A DNA stretch of 64,000 nucleotides from Fodinibacter sp963811825 (lineage in GTDB: Bacteria > Actinomycetota > Actinomycetes > Actinomycetales > Dermatophilaceae), in NCBI GenBank assembly GCA_963811825.1, contig CAWESS010000019.1:62001-126000 (forward strand), given 5' to 3'. Under the pieces are notes generated by a model. It made no database searches and was not told the origin of the DNA. It saw nothing but the letters and a program-made list of their open reading frames with translations. The position numbers were made by a program, and so were the translations under genes. Positions 1 through 7,666 of this stretch are shown here, piece after piece; position 1 is the stretch's first letter; each line of letters begins with the position of its first letter.

Positions 1-349
1 CGCCGACGCCGATGCCGGGCTTCTGCGCCCGGTGCACGATCATCGCGGCGTTCCAGCGCAGGTAGGCGCGGAAGCGGCGCTCGACGTCCTCGTCGCCGGG
101 GAACCACGGCTCCTGCTCCGGGCTGATCGTGTTGACGTAGTCGGTCGTCGTCAGCGAGGGCACGCCGACCTGCATGGCGCGCGAGCGCTCGAGCAGCCGA
201 AGCATGAGGTAGCGCGCACGCATCCGGCCCGGTCCGTCGATGACCGCGTCGAGGCTGTCGAGCCACTCCTGGGTCTCGGACGGGTCGATGTCCGGCAGGT
301 GGGTCGGGATGCCGTTGAGGATGGGGCCGACGTCGTCGCGGGAGGTCAC
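1..349 (-). CDS. aceE: Pyruvate dehydrogenase E1 component AceE, N-terminal part (cut by window edge)
   Basis: Read on the minus strand from a GTG, this gives about 116 residues of the homodimeric E1 of the pyruvate dehydrogenase complex (thiamine-diphosphate dependent pyruvate decarboxylation to acetyl units). Recognisable stretches are DDVGPILNGIP at the start, TDYVNTISPEQEPWFPGDE, and RFRAYLRWNAAMIVHRAQ near the window edge, all typical of actinobacterial AceE N-termini. The rest of the roughly 900-residue protein lies outside the window. It is divergent from the PH/DUF3052/ahpE genes; aceE beside DUF3052 and ahpE is also the order in M. tuberculosis. The start was chosen because translation upstream of the GTG loses resemblance to the family. 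Confidence 0.9.
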   Translation of the reverse strand, partial: MTSRDDVGPILNGIPTHLPDIDPSETQEWLDSLDAVIDGPGRMRARYLMLRLLERSRAMQVGVPSLTTTDYVNTISPEQEPWFPGDEDVERRFRAYLRWNAAMIVHRAQKPGIGVG

Positions 350-473
350 GCGTTCGTCCTTTCGCCGTTGAGCAACAGGTCGCGCGCGAATGGCGGCGCG
401 TTGAGCCCATCCTTCACCCGATCGGCGCCCCCCGCGCAATCGAGTTCACGTTACTGACCAGTACCTCGTGTCA

Positions 474-1304
474 TCATCCGGTGAGGCGGTCGGGGCGGGT
501 GTAGACCGAGAGCGTCGGATGCCGGGTGAACGCCACGAGCGTGATGCCGCAGTCAGCGGCCAGCTCGACCGCGAGCGACGTCGGGGCCCCCACCGCCACG
601 ACGACCGGGATGCCGGCCACGCTCGCCTTCTGGACGATCTCGAAGCTGGCCCGAGCACTCACCACGAGCACCGTCCCCGCGAGTGGCAACGCACCGACCC
701 GGGCCGCGGCCCCCACGACCTTGTCGACCGCGTTGTGCCGCCCCACGTCCTCGCGCACGTGCACGAGCTCGCCGGATGCCGTCGCGAGCGCCGCCGCGTG
801 CACCCCACCGGTGCGCTCGAAGACCGGTTGGCGCAACCGCAGGGCGTCCGGAAGCCCGGCCACGACGTCGGGGGAGAGCACGAGCGGGTCGCTCGCCACG
901 GCATACCGGCTGTTCGTCCGCACCGCGTCGACCGAGGCCGAGCCGCACACCCCGCACGCGCTCGTCATGGCCTCGGTGCGCTCGCGCGGAGCCCGATGGA
1001 GCACGACCCCCGGTGCCAGGGTCACGTCGACGACGTTGAAGGTCGGCGAGCCGCTCTCGTCGAGGTCGGTGCAGTGCATCAGCGTGGCGACCTCGTCGGC
1101 GCCGTGGAGCAGGCCTTCGGTGAGCAGGTGCCCGATGGCCAGGTCGAAGTCGTCGCCCGGGGTGCGCATGGTCGTCGTCAACGGTGCGTCGTCGACCCGG
1201 ATCTCCAGCGGCTCCTCGACGGCGACGGTGTCGGTGCGCTCGACGGTGGCACCGCTCTCGACGTCCAGCCGCGTGCGCCGCACGCGTGTCGTGACCCGGC
1301 CCAT
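474..1304 (-). CDS. fdhD: Formate dehydrogenase accessory sulfurtransferase FdhD
   Basis: A 276-residue protein, normal length for FdhD, which transfers sulfur from a cysteine desulfurase to the molybdenum cofactor so that formate dehydrogenase becomes active. The diagnostic CGVCG loop is present (Cys117 and Cys120, the sulfur-carrying cysteines of the family), as are TPGDDFDLAIGHLLTEGL near residue 50 and VREDVGRHNAVDKVVG in the C-terminal half. The frame is open upstream for another 115 codons, but that part is the antisense of the next gene, so the ATG giving MGRVTTRV is used. No formate dehydrogenase gene is in the window. It is divergent from the PH-domain gene, with 49 bp between the two starts. 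Confidence 0.93.
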   Translation of the reverse strand: MGRVTTRVRRTRLDVESGATVERTDTVAVEEPLEIRVDDAPLTTTMRTPGDDFDLAIGHLLTEGLLHGADEVATLMHCTDLDESGSPTFNVVDVTLAPGVVLHRAPRERTEAMTSACGVCGSASVDAVRTNSRYAVASDPLVLSPDVVAGLPDALRLRQPVFERTGGVHAAALATASGELVHVREDVGRHNAVDKVVGAAARVGALPLAGTVLVVSARASFEIVQKASVAGIPVVVAVGAPTSLAVELAADCGITLVAFTRHPTLSVYTRPDRLTG

Positions 1305-1353
1305 GCGGCCATCCAAACACACCGCGGTCGGTGGCCTGGGGCAGACTGGGGGC

Positions 1354-1872
1354 ATGGCCGACCTCGATCCCGTGACGCCCGTGCGCCCGGTGGAGGTCAC
1401 GCTCCACGGCGGGGACCTCCCGTGGCAGCCGGTCTCCCCGAGCCTGACCCGGGTGCGCCTGATCTCGCTCGCCGTCTTCCTCGTTCCGGCGCTCATCGCC
1501 ACGGTCGTCGTCGGGGTGCTGTTCACCCGCTGGGCCCTGCTCGGCACCCTCGCGGTCGTGCTCGGCGGGCTGTGGGCGGCCTGGGTCATCGGGCGGCAGG
1601 TCAGCGCGATCACCTGGGTCGAGCTCGACGAGGAGATCGTCATCCGCAAGGGGCGGCTGTTCCGCTCGCTCGTCAGCGTCCCCTACGGCCGCCTCCAGTA
1701 CGTCGACATCCAGTCGGGGCCGCTCATGCGGGCCCACGGCATCGCGTCGTGCGAGATCCACACGGCGTCGCCCGAGAGTGGTGGGTCGCTTCCCGGGCTG
1801 CCGGTGGCCGAGGCGGAGGCGTTGCGCGAGCGGCTGTCCGCTCGCGGTGAGGCACAGCGGGCCGGCCTGTGA
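1354..1872 (+). CDS. PH domain-containing membrane protein (YdbS-like)
   Basis: A 172-residue protein with two closely spaced hydrophobic helices (about residues 33-52 and 57-76: LISLAVFLVPALIATVVVG and ALLGTLAVVLGGLWAAWVIG), followed by a small bacterial PH (bPH2, DUF304) domain containing ITWVELDEEIVIRKGRLF and VPYGRLQYVDIQSGPLMR. Members of this family sit in the membrane with the PH fold in the cytoplasm; their molecular job is not established. The next gene, overlapping by GTGA, encodes a larger protein with the same domain, the usual YdbS/YdbT pairing. A CAGACT hexamer lies 6 nt before the ATG, suggesting a leaderless mRNA. Confidence 0.8.
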   Translation: MADLDPVTPVRPVEVTLHGGDLPWQPVSPSLTRVRLISLAVFLVPALIATVVVGVLFTRWALLGTLAVVLGGLWAAWVIGRQVSAITWVELDEEIVIRKGRLFRSLVSVPYGRLQYVDIQSGPLMRAHGIASCEIHTASPESGGSLPGLPVAEAEALRERLSARGEAQRAGL

Positions 1873-3520
1873 CAGAGCCGGATTCGGCACCGCCCGAGGA
1901 ACGGCCCATCGAGCACGCTCAGGCCTCCTCGGAAAGCGCAGGCGGGGGAGTGGCAGCGGCTGCACCCCCTGTCGCCGCTGCTGCGTGGGGGAGTCGTCCT
2001 CATCGCGGTCCTGGGCTACACCGCGTCGCAGTTCTTCGACCGCTTCCTGCGTTCCCTCGGTCTCGAGAACATCGTCCCCGGCCCGGACCTCGGCCTCGAG
2101 GGTGAGAACGGTGACGACGGCGCGCTCGAGCAGGTGGTCGCCCACCCGTTCCTCGCGCTGCTGGCGCTCGTCGTCCTCGTCGCCGGCGTCGCCGCGGTCA
2201 ACTGGGTCTCGTGGCGCTTCTCCCGGTTCCGGGTGGGCGGGGGCCAGGTCGAGCTGCGCAGCGGGGTGCTCTTCCGCCAGCACCGCCAGGTGCGCCTCGA
2301 GCGGGTTCAGGCCGTCGAGCTGTCCCGCCCGATCCTCGCGCGCCTGTTCGGGCTGGCCCGGGTGGTCGTGCAGTCCGCCGGCGGCTCCGACTCCCAGCTC
2401 AGCCCTGTCCTTCATCGAGCTCGGGCGGGCCGAGGCGCTGCGTGAGCACCTGCTCGACCTCGCAGGCCAGTCCGAGGAGGTCCTGGCGACCTCCGACCCG
2501 ACCACCTCGGCCATCGCCCACGTCGGATGCCGTGCCCGTCGACCCGCGCCCGCGGTCGTTCCCGCGATGCCCGTCGTCGAGGTGCCCAACGGCCGACTCT
2601 TCGTCGCGACGATCCTGCACGGCTCGACCATCTTCCTCGGTGCCGTGCTCTTCGTGGCACTGATCACGGCCGGCGTCATGAGTGTCGGCCCGCTGGCGCT
2701 CGCCGGGGTGCCGGCCATGCTCCCGGCCGTGTTCGTCATCGCCGTCAACCGTGGCAAGGAGATGCTCACGCACGGCAACTTCCGGCTCGCGGACGTCGGC
2801 TCCGGGGTCCGGGTGACCGAGGGTCTCACCGACCTGCGCACCATGACGATCCCGCTGCACCGCATCCAGGCACTCGAGATCATCCAGCCCCTGTGGTGGC
2901 GACGGGTCGGCTGGTGGCGGGTGCGGGTCAACGTCGCCGGCGTCGGCTCGTCCGGCAGCAGCGACGGCGACAGCGAGCGCGAGACGACGCTGCTGCCCGT
3001 CGGCACCCTCGAGGACGTCCAGCGACTGTTGCGCGTGCTCGCGCCACGGGTGCCCCCAGAGGTCTGGAACGACGCCGTCCTCGGCGACGAGGCGCAGCCC
3101 GGGTGGCACGGCATCTCCTCCCGCGCGAAGCCGCTCGACCCGCTCGCCTGGCGGCGCAACGCCTGGACGGACACCGACGGGGGCGTCCTGCTGCGGTCCG
3201 GGCGGCTCACTCGCCGGGCGATCGCCGTGCCGCACGCCCGCATCCAGTCGGTCACGATGCGGCAGGGCTGGCTGCAGCAGCGCCTCGGCGTGGCCAGCAC
3301 GCACGTCGTCCCGGCACCGGGCCCGGTCTCCCCGGTGATGGCCCATCTCGACCTCGACGATGCCCAGTCCTTCTTCGCGCAGGTGACCGAGCGTGCTCGT
3401 CTCGCCCGCCGAGGGTCGGGACCAGAGGCCGTCCCGCTTGCACCCGACCCCGCCGGGTTGGTGGACTGGACCCAGCACCCGACGGGTGCCCCCGAACCAG
3501 AGAGGCTCGACACACCGTGA
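1869..3520 (+). CDS. PH domain-containing membrane protein (YdbT-like), two frameshifts
   Basis: Partner of the preceding PH protein; the GTG overlaps its stop. The translation needs two frame changes: one in the G run at about 1944-1948, and one at about 2402-2405, where an extra C turns AGC-CTG into AGCCCTG. Joined, it gives about 550 residues: an acidic N-terminus, membrane helices (around VVLIAVLGYTASQFF, FLALLALVVLVAGVAAV and FLGAVLFVALITAGVM), and bPH2 repeats marked by VELRSGVLFRQHRQVRLERV, LTDLRTMTIPLHRIQALEI and LTRRAIAVPHARIQSVTM. Sequence on both sides of each break fits the family without in-frame stops, so both breaks look like sequencing errors. Function is unknown beyond membrane location. 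Confidence 0.72.
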
Positions 3521-3960
3521 ACACGCCCGCCCCCCCGCCGGTCGACCCAGGTCCGAACGGCTCCACGGCCGTCCAGCGGCTCGGGCTCACCCGCGACCAG
3601 GTGGTCCAGGAGTTCGGCTACGACAGCGACGTCGACGACGAGTTCCGCTTCGCCGTCGAGGACCTGTGCGGTGCCGAGATGGAGGACGAGGACTACACGG
3701 GCGGGGCGGATGCCGTGCTCCTGTGGTTCCGCGACGGCGACGGCGACCTCGGGGACGCACTCGTCGACATGGTCGGGGTCCTGGACGACGGGGGCTTCGT
3801 CGTGCTCCTCACCCCCAAGGCCTCTCGCGACGAGGTCGACGCCAGCGACATCGACGAGGCCGCGGTCACGGCGGGGCTGCACCCCGCGGGCACCTTCAAC
3901 GCGTCCCAGGAGTGGCGGGCGCACAAGCTCGTGGCACCCAAGGCGCCGGTGAAGCGGTAG
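3517..3960 (+). CDS. DUF3052 family protein
   Basis: A 147-residue protein of the actinobacterial DUF3052 family (M. tuberculosis Rv2239c type), function unknown. Recognisable parts are QRLGLTRDQVVQEFGYDSDVD, the acidic stretch EDLCGAEMEDEDYTGGADAV, and ASQEWRAHKLVAPK at the end. The GTG start overlaps the stop of the PH-domain gene by two bases, indicating translational coupling. It lies between a gene cluster divergent from aceE and the peroxiredoxin ahpE, the same neighbourhood as in mycobacteria and streptomycetes, which suggests a link to pyruvate dehydrogenase or redox maintenance; that link is inference. Confidence 0.85.
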   Translation: MNTPAPPPVDPGPNGSTAVQRLGLTRDQVVQEFGYDSDVDDEFRFAVEDLCGAEMEDEDYTGGADAVLLWFRDGDGDLGDALVDMVGVLDDGGFVVLLTPKASRDEVDASDIDEAAVTAGLHPAGTFNASQEWRAHKLVAPKAPVKR

Positions 3961-4049
3961 GCGCCAGCACGGCATCCGGACGATGCCTGCACGCGGTTGG
4001 GCTGCAGTTGCGTGACTCGGGGCCCCGCCCGCACTGGCAGGATGGACAC

Positions 4050-4529
4050 ATGCCCCTGACGACCCTGCAACCCCTTGCCGTCGGCCACCGCGCTCCCGAC
4101 TTCGCCCTGCGCGACCAGAACGGCGTGGAGGTCACGCTGTCCGAGCTGACCGCCGCCAAGAACGTCGTCATCGTCTTCTACCCGTTCGCCTTCTCGGGCA
4201 TCTGCACCGGCGAGCTCGACGAGATCCGCGACCACCTCGAGCGGTTCGTCTCCGACGACCTGCAGGTCGTCTGCATCTCCTGTGACCCGGTCTTCGCGCT
4301 GCGCGCCTGGGCCGACCAGCAGGGCTACTTCTTCCCGTTGTTGTCGGACTACTGGCCGCACGGCGAGGTCGCCGAGGGGTACGGCGTGCTCAACGACCGC
4401 ACCGGCGCCCCCGTGCGCGGCACCTTCCTCGTCGGCCGCGACGGACTCGTGAAGTGGAGCCTGGTCAACGGGCCGGGTGACCGCCGTGACTTCAGCGACC
4501 TCCCGGCCGAGGTCGCCGCGCTGCCCTGA
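4050..4529 (+). CDS. ahpE: Peroxiredoxin AhpE-type (one-cysteine)
   Basis: A 159-residue thioredoxin-fold peroxidase that reduces hydroperoxides and peroxynitrite. The peroxidatic cysteine is Cys52 in FYPFAFSGICTGELDEIR, matching the actinobacterial AhpE active site. The rest of the fold is present (FVSDDLQVVCISCDP, FPLLSDYWPHGEVAEGYGV, GTFLVGRDGLVKWS). A second cysteine lies at the VVCISCDP strand, but no resolving-cysteine motif of the two-cysteine class is obvious. A CAGGAT hexamer sits 6 nt before the ATG and there is no ribosome-binding site, which suggests leaderless translation. Same gene order (DUF3052 then ahpE) as in M. tuberculosis. Confidence 0.9.
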   Translation: MPLTTLQPLAVGHRAPDFALRDQNGVEVTLSELTAAKNVVIVFYPFAFSGICTGELDEIRDHLERFVSDDLQVVCISCDPVFALRAWADQQGYFFPLLSDYWPHGEVAEGYGVLNDRTGAPVRGTFLVGRDGLVKWSLVNGPGDRRDFSDLPAEVAALP

Positions 4530-4612
4530 CGGCACGGTCGTCACAGGTGCGCGCCCACCTGCCACAATGTGCGCTGACGACCGCCTGCCCCACGTGGGCG
4601 ACCGGTCGCCAC

Positions 4613-4685
4613 GGGCCTGTAGCTCAGCTGGTAGAGCGCCGCGTTTACACCGCGAAGGTCGTCGGTTCGATCCCGGCCGGGCCCA
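4613..4685 (+). tRNA. tRNA-Val (anticodon TAC)
   Basis: A 73-nt cloverleaf without encoded CCA. The acceptor GGGCCTG pairs with CGGGCCC (one G-U), the D arm contains GCTCAGCTGGTAGAGC, the anticodon stem CCGCG/CGCGA carries loop TTTACAC with anticodon TAC, and the T arm is GTCGGTTCGATCCCGGC. The discriminator base is A (4685). The next protein-coding start codon begins only one nucleotide after the discriminator base, so the tRNA 3' end and the nif3 5' end must be made from adjacent or shared transcripts. Confidence 0.95.
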
Positions 4686-4686
4686 C

Positions 4687-5538
4687 GTGAGCGACGACGC
4701 CGACCTGACCCTGCGTGAGGTGCTCGACGTCCTCGAGGGCCTCTACCCGCCGCACACGGCCCAGTCCTGGGACCGGGTCGGGCTGGTGACCGGCGACCCC
4801 GAGCAGGCGGTGCGGCGCATCCACCTCGCCGTCGACCCGACCCTGGCGGTCATCGCCGAGGCACGTGAGCTCGGCGCGGACCTCCTGCTCACCCACCACC
4901 CACTGCTGCTGCGGGGGGTGCACAGCATCGCCACGACGAGCGCCAAGGGCGCCAGCGTCACCGACCTCGTCGTCGGCGACGTCGCCCTCTACGTCGCGCA
5001 CACCAACGCCGACGTCGCCGAGCAGGGAGTGGGCACGGCCCTCGCGCAGGCGTGTGGCCTCACCGGGACCGAGCCCCTCACCCTCGCCGAGGGCCAGCCG
5101 CTCGGGCGCGTCGGCGACCTCGAGGATGCCGTGTCGCTCCGGTCGTTCGTGGAGCGGCTCGCGAGCCGACTGCCCGTGGGGGCAGGCGGCATCCGCGTGG
5201 CCGGACCGCCGGATGCCGTGGTGCGTCGCGTCGCGCTGCTCGGGGGCTCGGGTGACGACCTGTTCGACGCCGTGCGGGCGAGCGGCGCCGACGTCTACGT
5301 CACGGCCGACCTGCGCCACCACCCCGCTCTCGAGGCCCGCGAGGAGGCTCGCGGGGGAACCCCGTACCTCGTCGACGCCGGCCACTGGGCCAGCGAGTTC
5401 GTGTGGCTCGCGTGGGCGCAGCGGGCGCTGCTCGCGGGGCTGGGGGAGCGCGCCACTAGGGTGGAGACCCACATCAGCACAGTGCGCACCGACCCGTGGA
5501 CCTTCGTCGTCGGTGCCGACCCCGGAGGTATGCCGTGA
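4687..5538 (+). CDS. Nif3-like dinuclear metal-centre protein (GTP cyclohydrolase 1 type 2 family)
   Basis: A 283-residue protein of the NIF3/YbgI family, which binds two metal ions; the physiological substrate is uncertain. Metal-binding motifs are visible: LLTHHPLLLRG near residue 75, AHTNADVAEQGVG near 103, and DAGHWASEFVW in the C-terminal third. The GTG start lies one base beyond the tRNA-Val discriminator, and no upstream ribosome-binding site can exist apart from the tRNA itself; VSDDADLTLREVLD is the normal N-terminus of the family, so the start is not movable downstream. It overlaps the zinc-ribbon gene by GTGA. nif3 / zinc ribbon / rnhA is the same operon as M. tuberculosis Rv2230c-Rv2228c. 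Confidence 0.9.
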   Translation: MSDDADLTLREVLDVLEGLYPPHTAQSWDRVGLVTGDPEQAVRRIHLAVDPTLAVIAEARELGADLLLTHHPLLLRGVHSIATTSAKGASVTDLVVGDVALYVAHTNADVAEQGVGTALAQACGLTGTEPLTLAEGQPLGRVGDLEDAVSLRSFVERLASRLPVGAGGIRVAGPPDAVVRRVALLGGSGDDLFDAVRASGADVYVTADLRHHPALEAREEARGGTPYLVDAGHWASEFVWLAWAQRALLAGLGERATRVETHISTVRTDPWTFVVGADPGGMP

Positions 5539-6275
5539 ACGCCGAGTCCGTCCGCCAGCTGCGGCTGCTCGACCTCCAGGCCATCGACACCCGGCTCGAC
5601 CAGATCGGGCACGCGCGCACCCACCTGCCCCAGCTCGCGGAGCTCGCGGACCTGTACGGCAAGGCCCAGCTCATCGACGACCAGCTCGTGCGCTCGCGCA
5701 CCGAGCTCGACGACATCGCCCGCGAGGTCGCCAAGGCCGACGCCGACGTGCAGCAGGTGCGCGACCGGGCCGCCCGTGACCGGGCGCGCCTGGACGCCGG
5801 CACCGGGTCCGCCAAGGACCTCACGGCCATCCAGCACGAGCTCGGGTCGCTCGCGCGGCGCCAGAGCGAGCTCGAGGACATCGAGCTCGAGGTCATGGAG
5901 CGCGCCGAGAACGCGCAGTCCGACGTCGCCGAGCTCGAGCGTGGCCGTGGCGAGCTGACCGTGCGCATCGACGCCCTCGAGGCCGCTCGCGACCAGGCGC
6001 TCGGAGTGCTCGACGCCGAGGCGCTCGAGGTCGCCGGGCCGCGAGCCACCGTGGTGCAGGAGGTCGGCGACGACCTCGTCGCCCTGTACGAGAAGGTGCG
6101 CACCGCCAACGGTGGCATCGGCGCCGCAGCGCTGCGCCAGCGCCGGTGCGGCGGGTGCCAGCTCGAGCTCAACCCCGTCGAGATCCAGCGGCTGCGCCTC
6201 GCACCCGAGGACGAGGTGCTGCGCTGCGAGGAGTGCCGCCGCATCCTCGTTCGCACCCCCGAGTCCGGCCTGTGA
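5535..6275 (+). CDS. Coiled-coil protein with C-terminal C4-type zinc ribbon
   Basis: A 246-residue protein. Residues about 15-185 form a long charged coiled coil (rich in Glu, Ala, Arg and Leu, for example LARRQSELEDIELEVMERAE). The C-terminus is a C4 zinc ribbon: CGGCQLELNP followed by CEECRRILV (two CxxC knuckles). This family (M. tuberculosis Rv2229c) occurs almost always between nif3 and rnhA in Actinobacteria; a nucleic-acid or ribosome-associated role has been suggested, but I cannot show it from sequence. GTG start overlaps the nif3 stop and the next GTG overlaps its stop, so the three genes are translationally coupled. Confidence 0.88.
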   Translation: MNAESVRQLRLLDLQAIDTRLDQIGHARTHLPQLAELADLYGKAQLIDDQLVRSRTELDDIAREVAKADADVQQVRDRAARDRARLDAGTGSAKDLTAIQHELGSLARRQSELEDIELEVMERAENAQSDVAELERGRGELTVRIDALEAARDQALGVLDAEALEVAGPRATVVQEVGDDLVALYEKVRTANGGIGAAALRQRRCGGCQLELNPVEIQRLRLAPEDEVLRCEECRRILVRTPESGL

Positions 6276-7214
6276 CGCGACGGCTCACCGTCGAGGCCGA
6301 CGGGGGGTCGCGCGGCAACCCCGGGGTGGCCGGCTACGGCGCGCTCGTGCGCGACGGCGACACCGGCGCCCTCCTCGCGGAACGCGCCGAGCCGCTCGGC
6401 AAGGCGTCGAACAACGTCGCCGAGTACCGCGGCCTCATCGCCGGGCTCGAGGCGGCCCTGGCGATCGACCCCGGCGCCCACGTGCTCGCCCGGATGGACT
6501 CCAAGCTCGTCGTGGAGCAGATGTCGGGCCGCTGGAAGATCAAGCACGAGGACATGCGACGCCTGGCCCTGCAGGCCCGCGACGTCGCCGCGCAGATCAC
6601 GGCGGCAGGTGGGGCGGTGCGCTACGAGTGGATCCCGCGCGAGATCAACAAGGACGCCGACGCGTTGTCCAACGTCGCGATGGACGGGTACACCGTCGAC
6701 CGCACGTTCGACGGCTCGCCGGATGCCGAGGTGGCCGACGATGCGGAGGCGGTGGACCCCGAGGCGGCGGGCTCCGAGGAGCAGGCGGAGCCCGGCATCC
6801 GCGTGCGCGTGGTCCTCGTTGCCGCAGCGGCGAACCGAGGCTGGGGCGGGGGCCACGGCATCCGCGGTGGCATCGTTGGTCGGTGGGGGCGCCACGCGCG
6901 TGGTGCGGGCCGGGACGGATGCCGTGAGTCCCACCGCCGCTGCCGTCGGCGACTCCCTGGGCACCGAGCCCGAGGTCGACCCGGCGTGGGACGGCACCGG
7001 CCGCCGCACGGTGGCCGCGTGGGACCGCGTGGTGGAGCAAGGCGGAACGGTCGTCGTCGTGTGCCCGGCCGAGGTCGTGCGTGGGGTCCTCGCGCACCTG
7101 CTCGGGGTCCCGTCCGCCCGTCGCGAGCGCATCGCCGTGGCGGCCGGCTCCCTCGCGGGAGTCGAGGCGTGGGACGACGGACGCATCTCGGTGGCGTTCA
7201 CCAACCGCACCTGA
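6272..7214 (+). CDS. RNase HI fused to a degenerate phosphatase-like tail, frameshift
   Basis: The first 150 residues are a bacterial/actinobacterial RNase HI: LTVEADGGSRGNPGVAGYGA with the first catalytic Asp, then NNVAEYRGLIAGLEAAL (catalytic Glu), ARMDSKLVVEQMSGRWKIK (catalytic Asp) and INKDADALSNVAMD. RNase H removes RNA from RNA-DNA hybrids. Homologues such as Rv2228c continue into a histidine-phosphatase (CobC) domain. Here the frame must change somewhere between about 6810 and 6880 to continue into a roughly 120-residue tail ending WDDGRISVAFTNRT. That tail looks like the end of the phosphatase domain, but has no RHG motif and shows VVVCPAEVVRG where the catalytic His segment should be. 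RNase H activity is likely; phosphatase activity is not. Confidence 0.75.
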
Positions 7215-7258
7215 GACACCGTGCCGCCCGACCGGCGCCCCGGCATACGCTCGTGCAC

Positions 7259-7666
7259 ATGAGTTATGCAGGTGACGTCACACCGGAGCAGGCGTATGCC
7301 GCGGCGATCGACGGCGCGATGCTCGTCGACGTGCGCACGCGTGCCGAGTGGACCTACGTCGGGATCCCCGTGCTCGACGGTGGCGCGGACGACGTCGCGT
7401 TCGTCGAGTGGTCGACCTACCCGCACGGGCTCCTCAACGAGCGGTTCGTCGAGGAGGTCGTCGAGGCCGGGCTCACCGCCGGACGCCCCGTGTACCTGCT
7501 CTGCCGGTCGGGGGTGCGCTCGCGGGCGGCGGCCGACGCGCTGACCGCCGCAGGTCTCGGGCCTGCCTACAACGTGCTCGAGGGCTTCGAGGGCGAGCAC
7601 GACGCGGGCGGACAGCGCTCGGTGTCCGGCTGGAAGAACGCCGGCCTGCCCTGGCGGCAGGGGTGA
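7259..7666 (+). CDS. Rhodanese-like sulfurtransferase
   Basis: A 135-residue single-domain rhodanese. MLVDVRTRAEWTYVG is the N-terminal CH2A-type motif and LLCRSGVRSR holds the active cysteine Cys82, which carries the persulfide. The tail NVLEGFEGEHDAGGQR and GWKNAGLPWRQG is typical of the actinobacterial group located before metZ (Rv0390-like). The stop overlaps the GTG of metZ, so the two are co-translated; delivery or recycling of sulfane sulfur for the sulfhydrylase is a reasonable inference. A TACGCT hexamer lies 7 nt before the ATG with no ribosome-binding site, suggesting a leaderless transcript. Confidence 0.9.
   Translation: MSYAGDVTPEQAYAAAIDGAMLVDVRTRAEWTYVGIPVLDGGADDVAFVEWSTYPHGLLNERFVEEVVEAGLTAGRPVYLLCRSGVRSRAAADALTAAGLGPAYNVLEGFEGEHDAGGQRSVSGWKNAGLPWRQG

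Noticed and set aside
553..3975. A minus-strand open frame of 1,140 codons opposite the PH-domain genes
   Set aside because: Arg/Pro/Gly-rich antisense reading typical of high-GC DNA; the plus strand carries recognised domains there.
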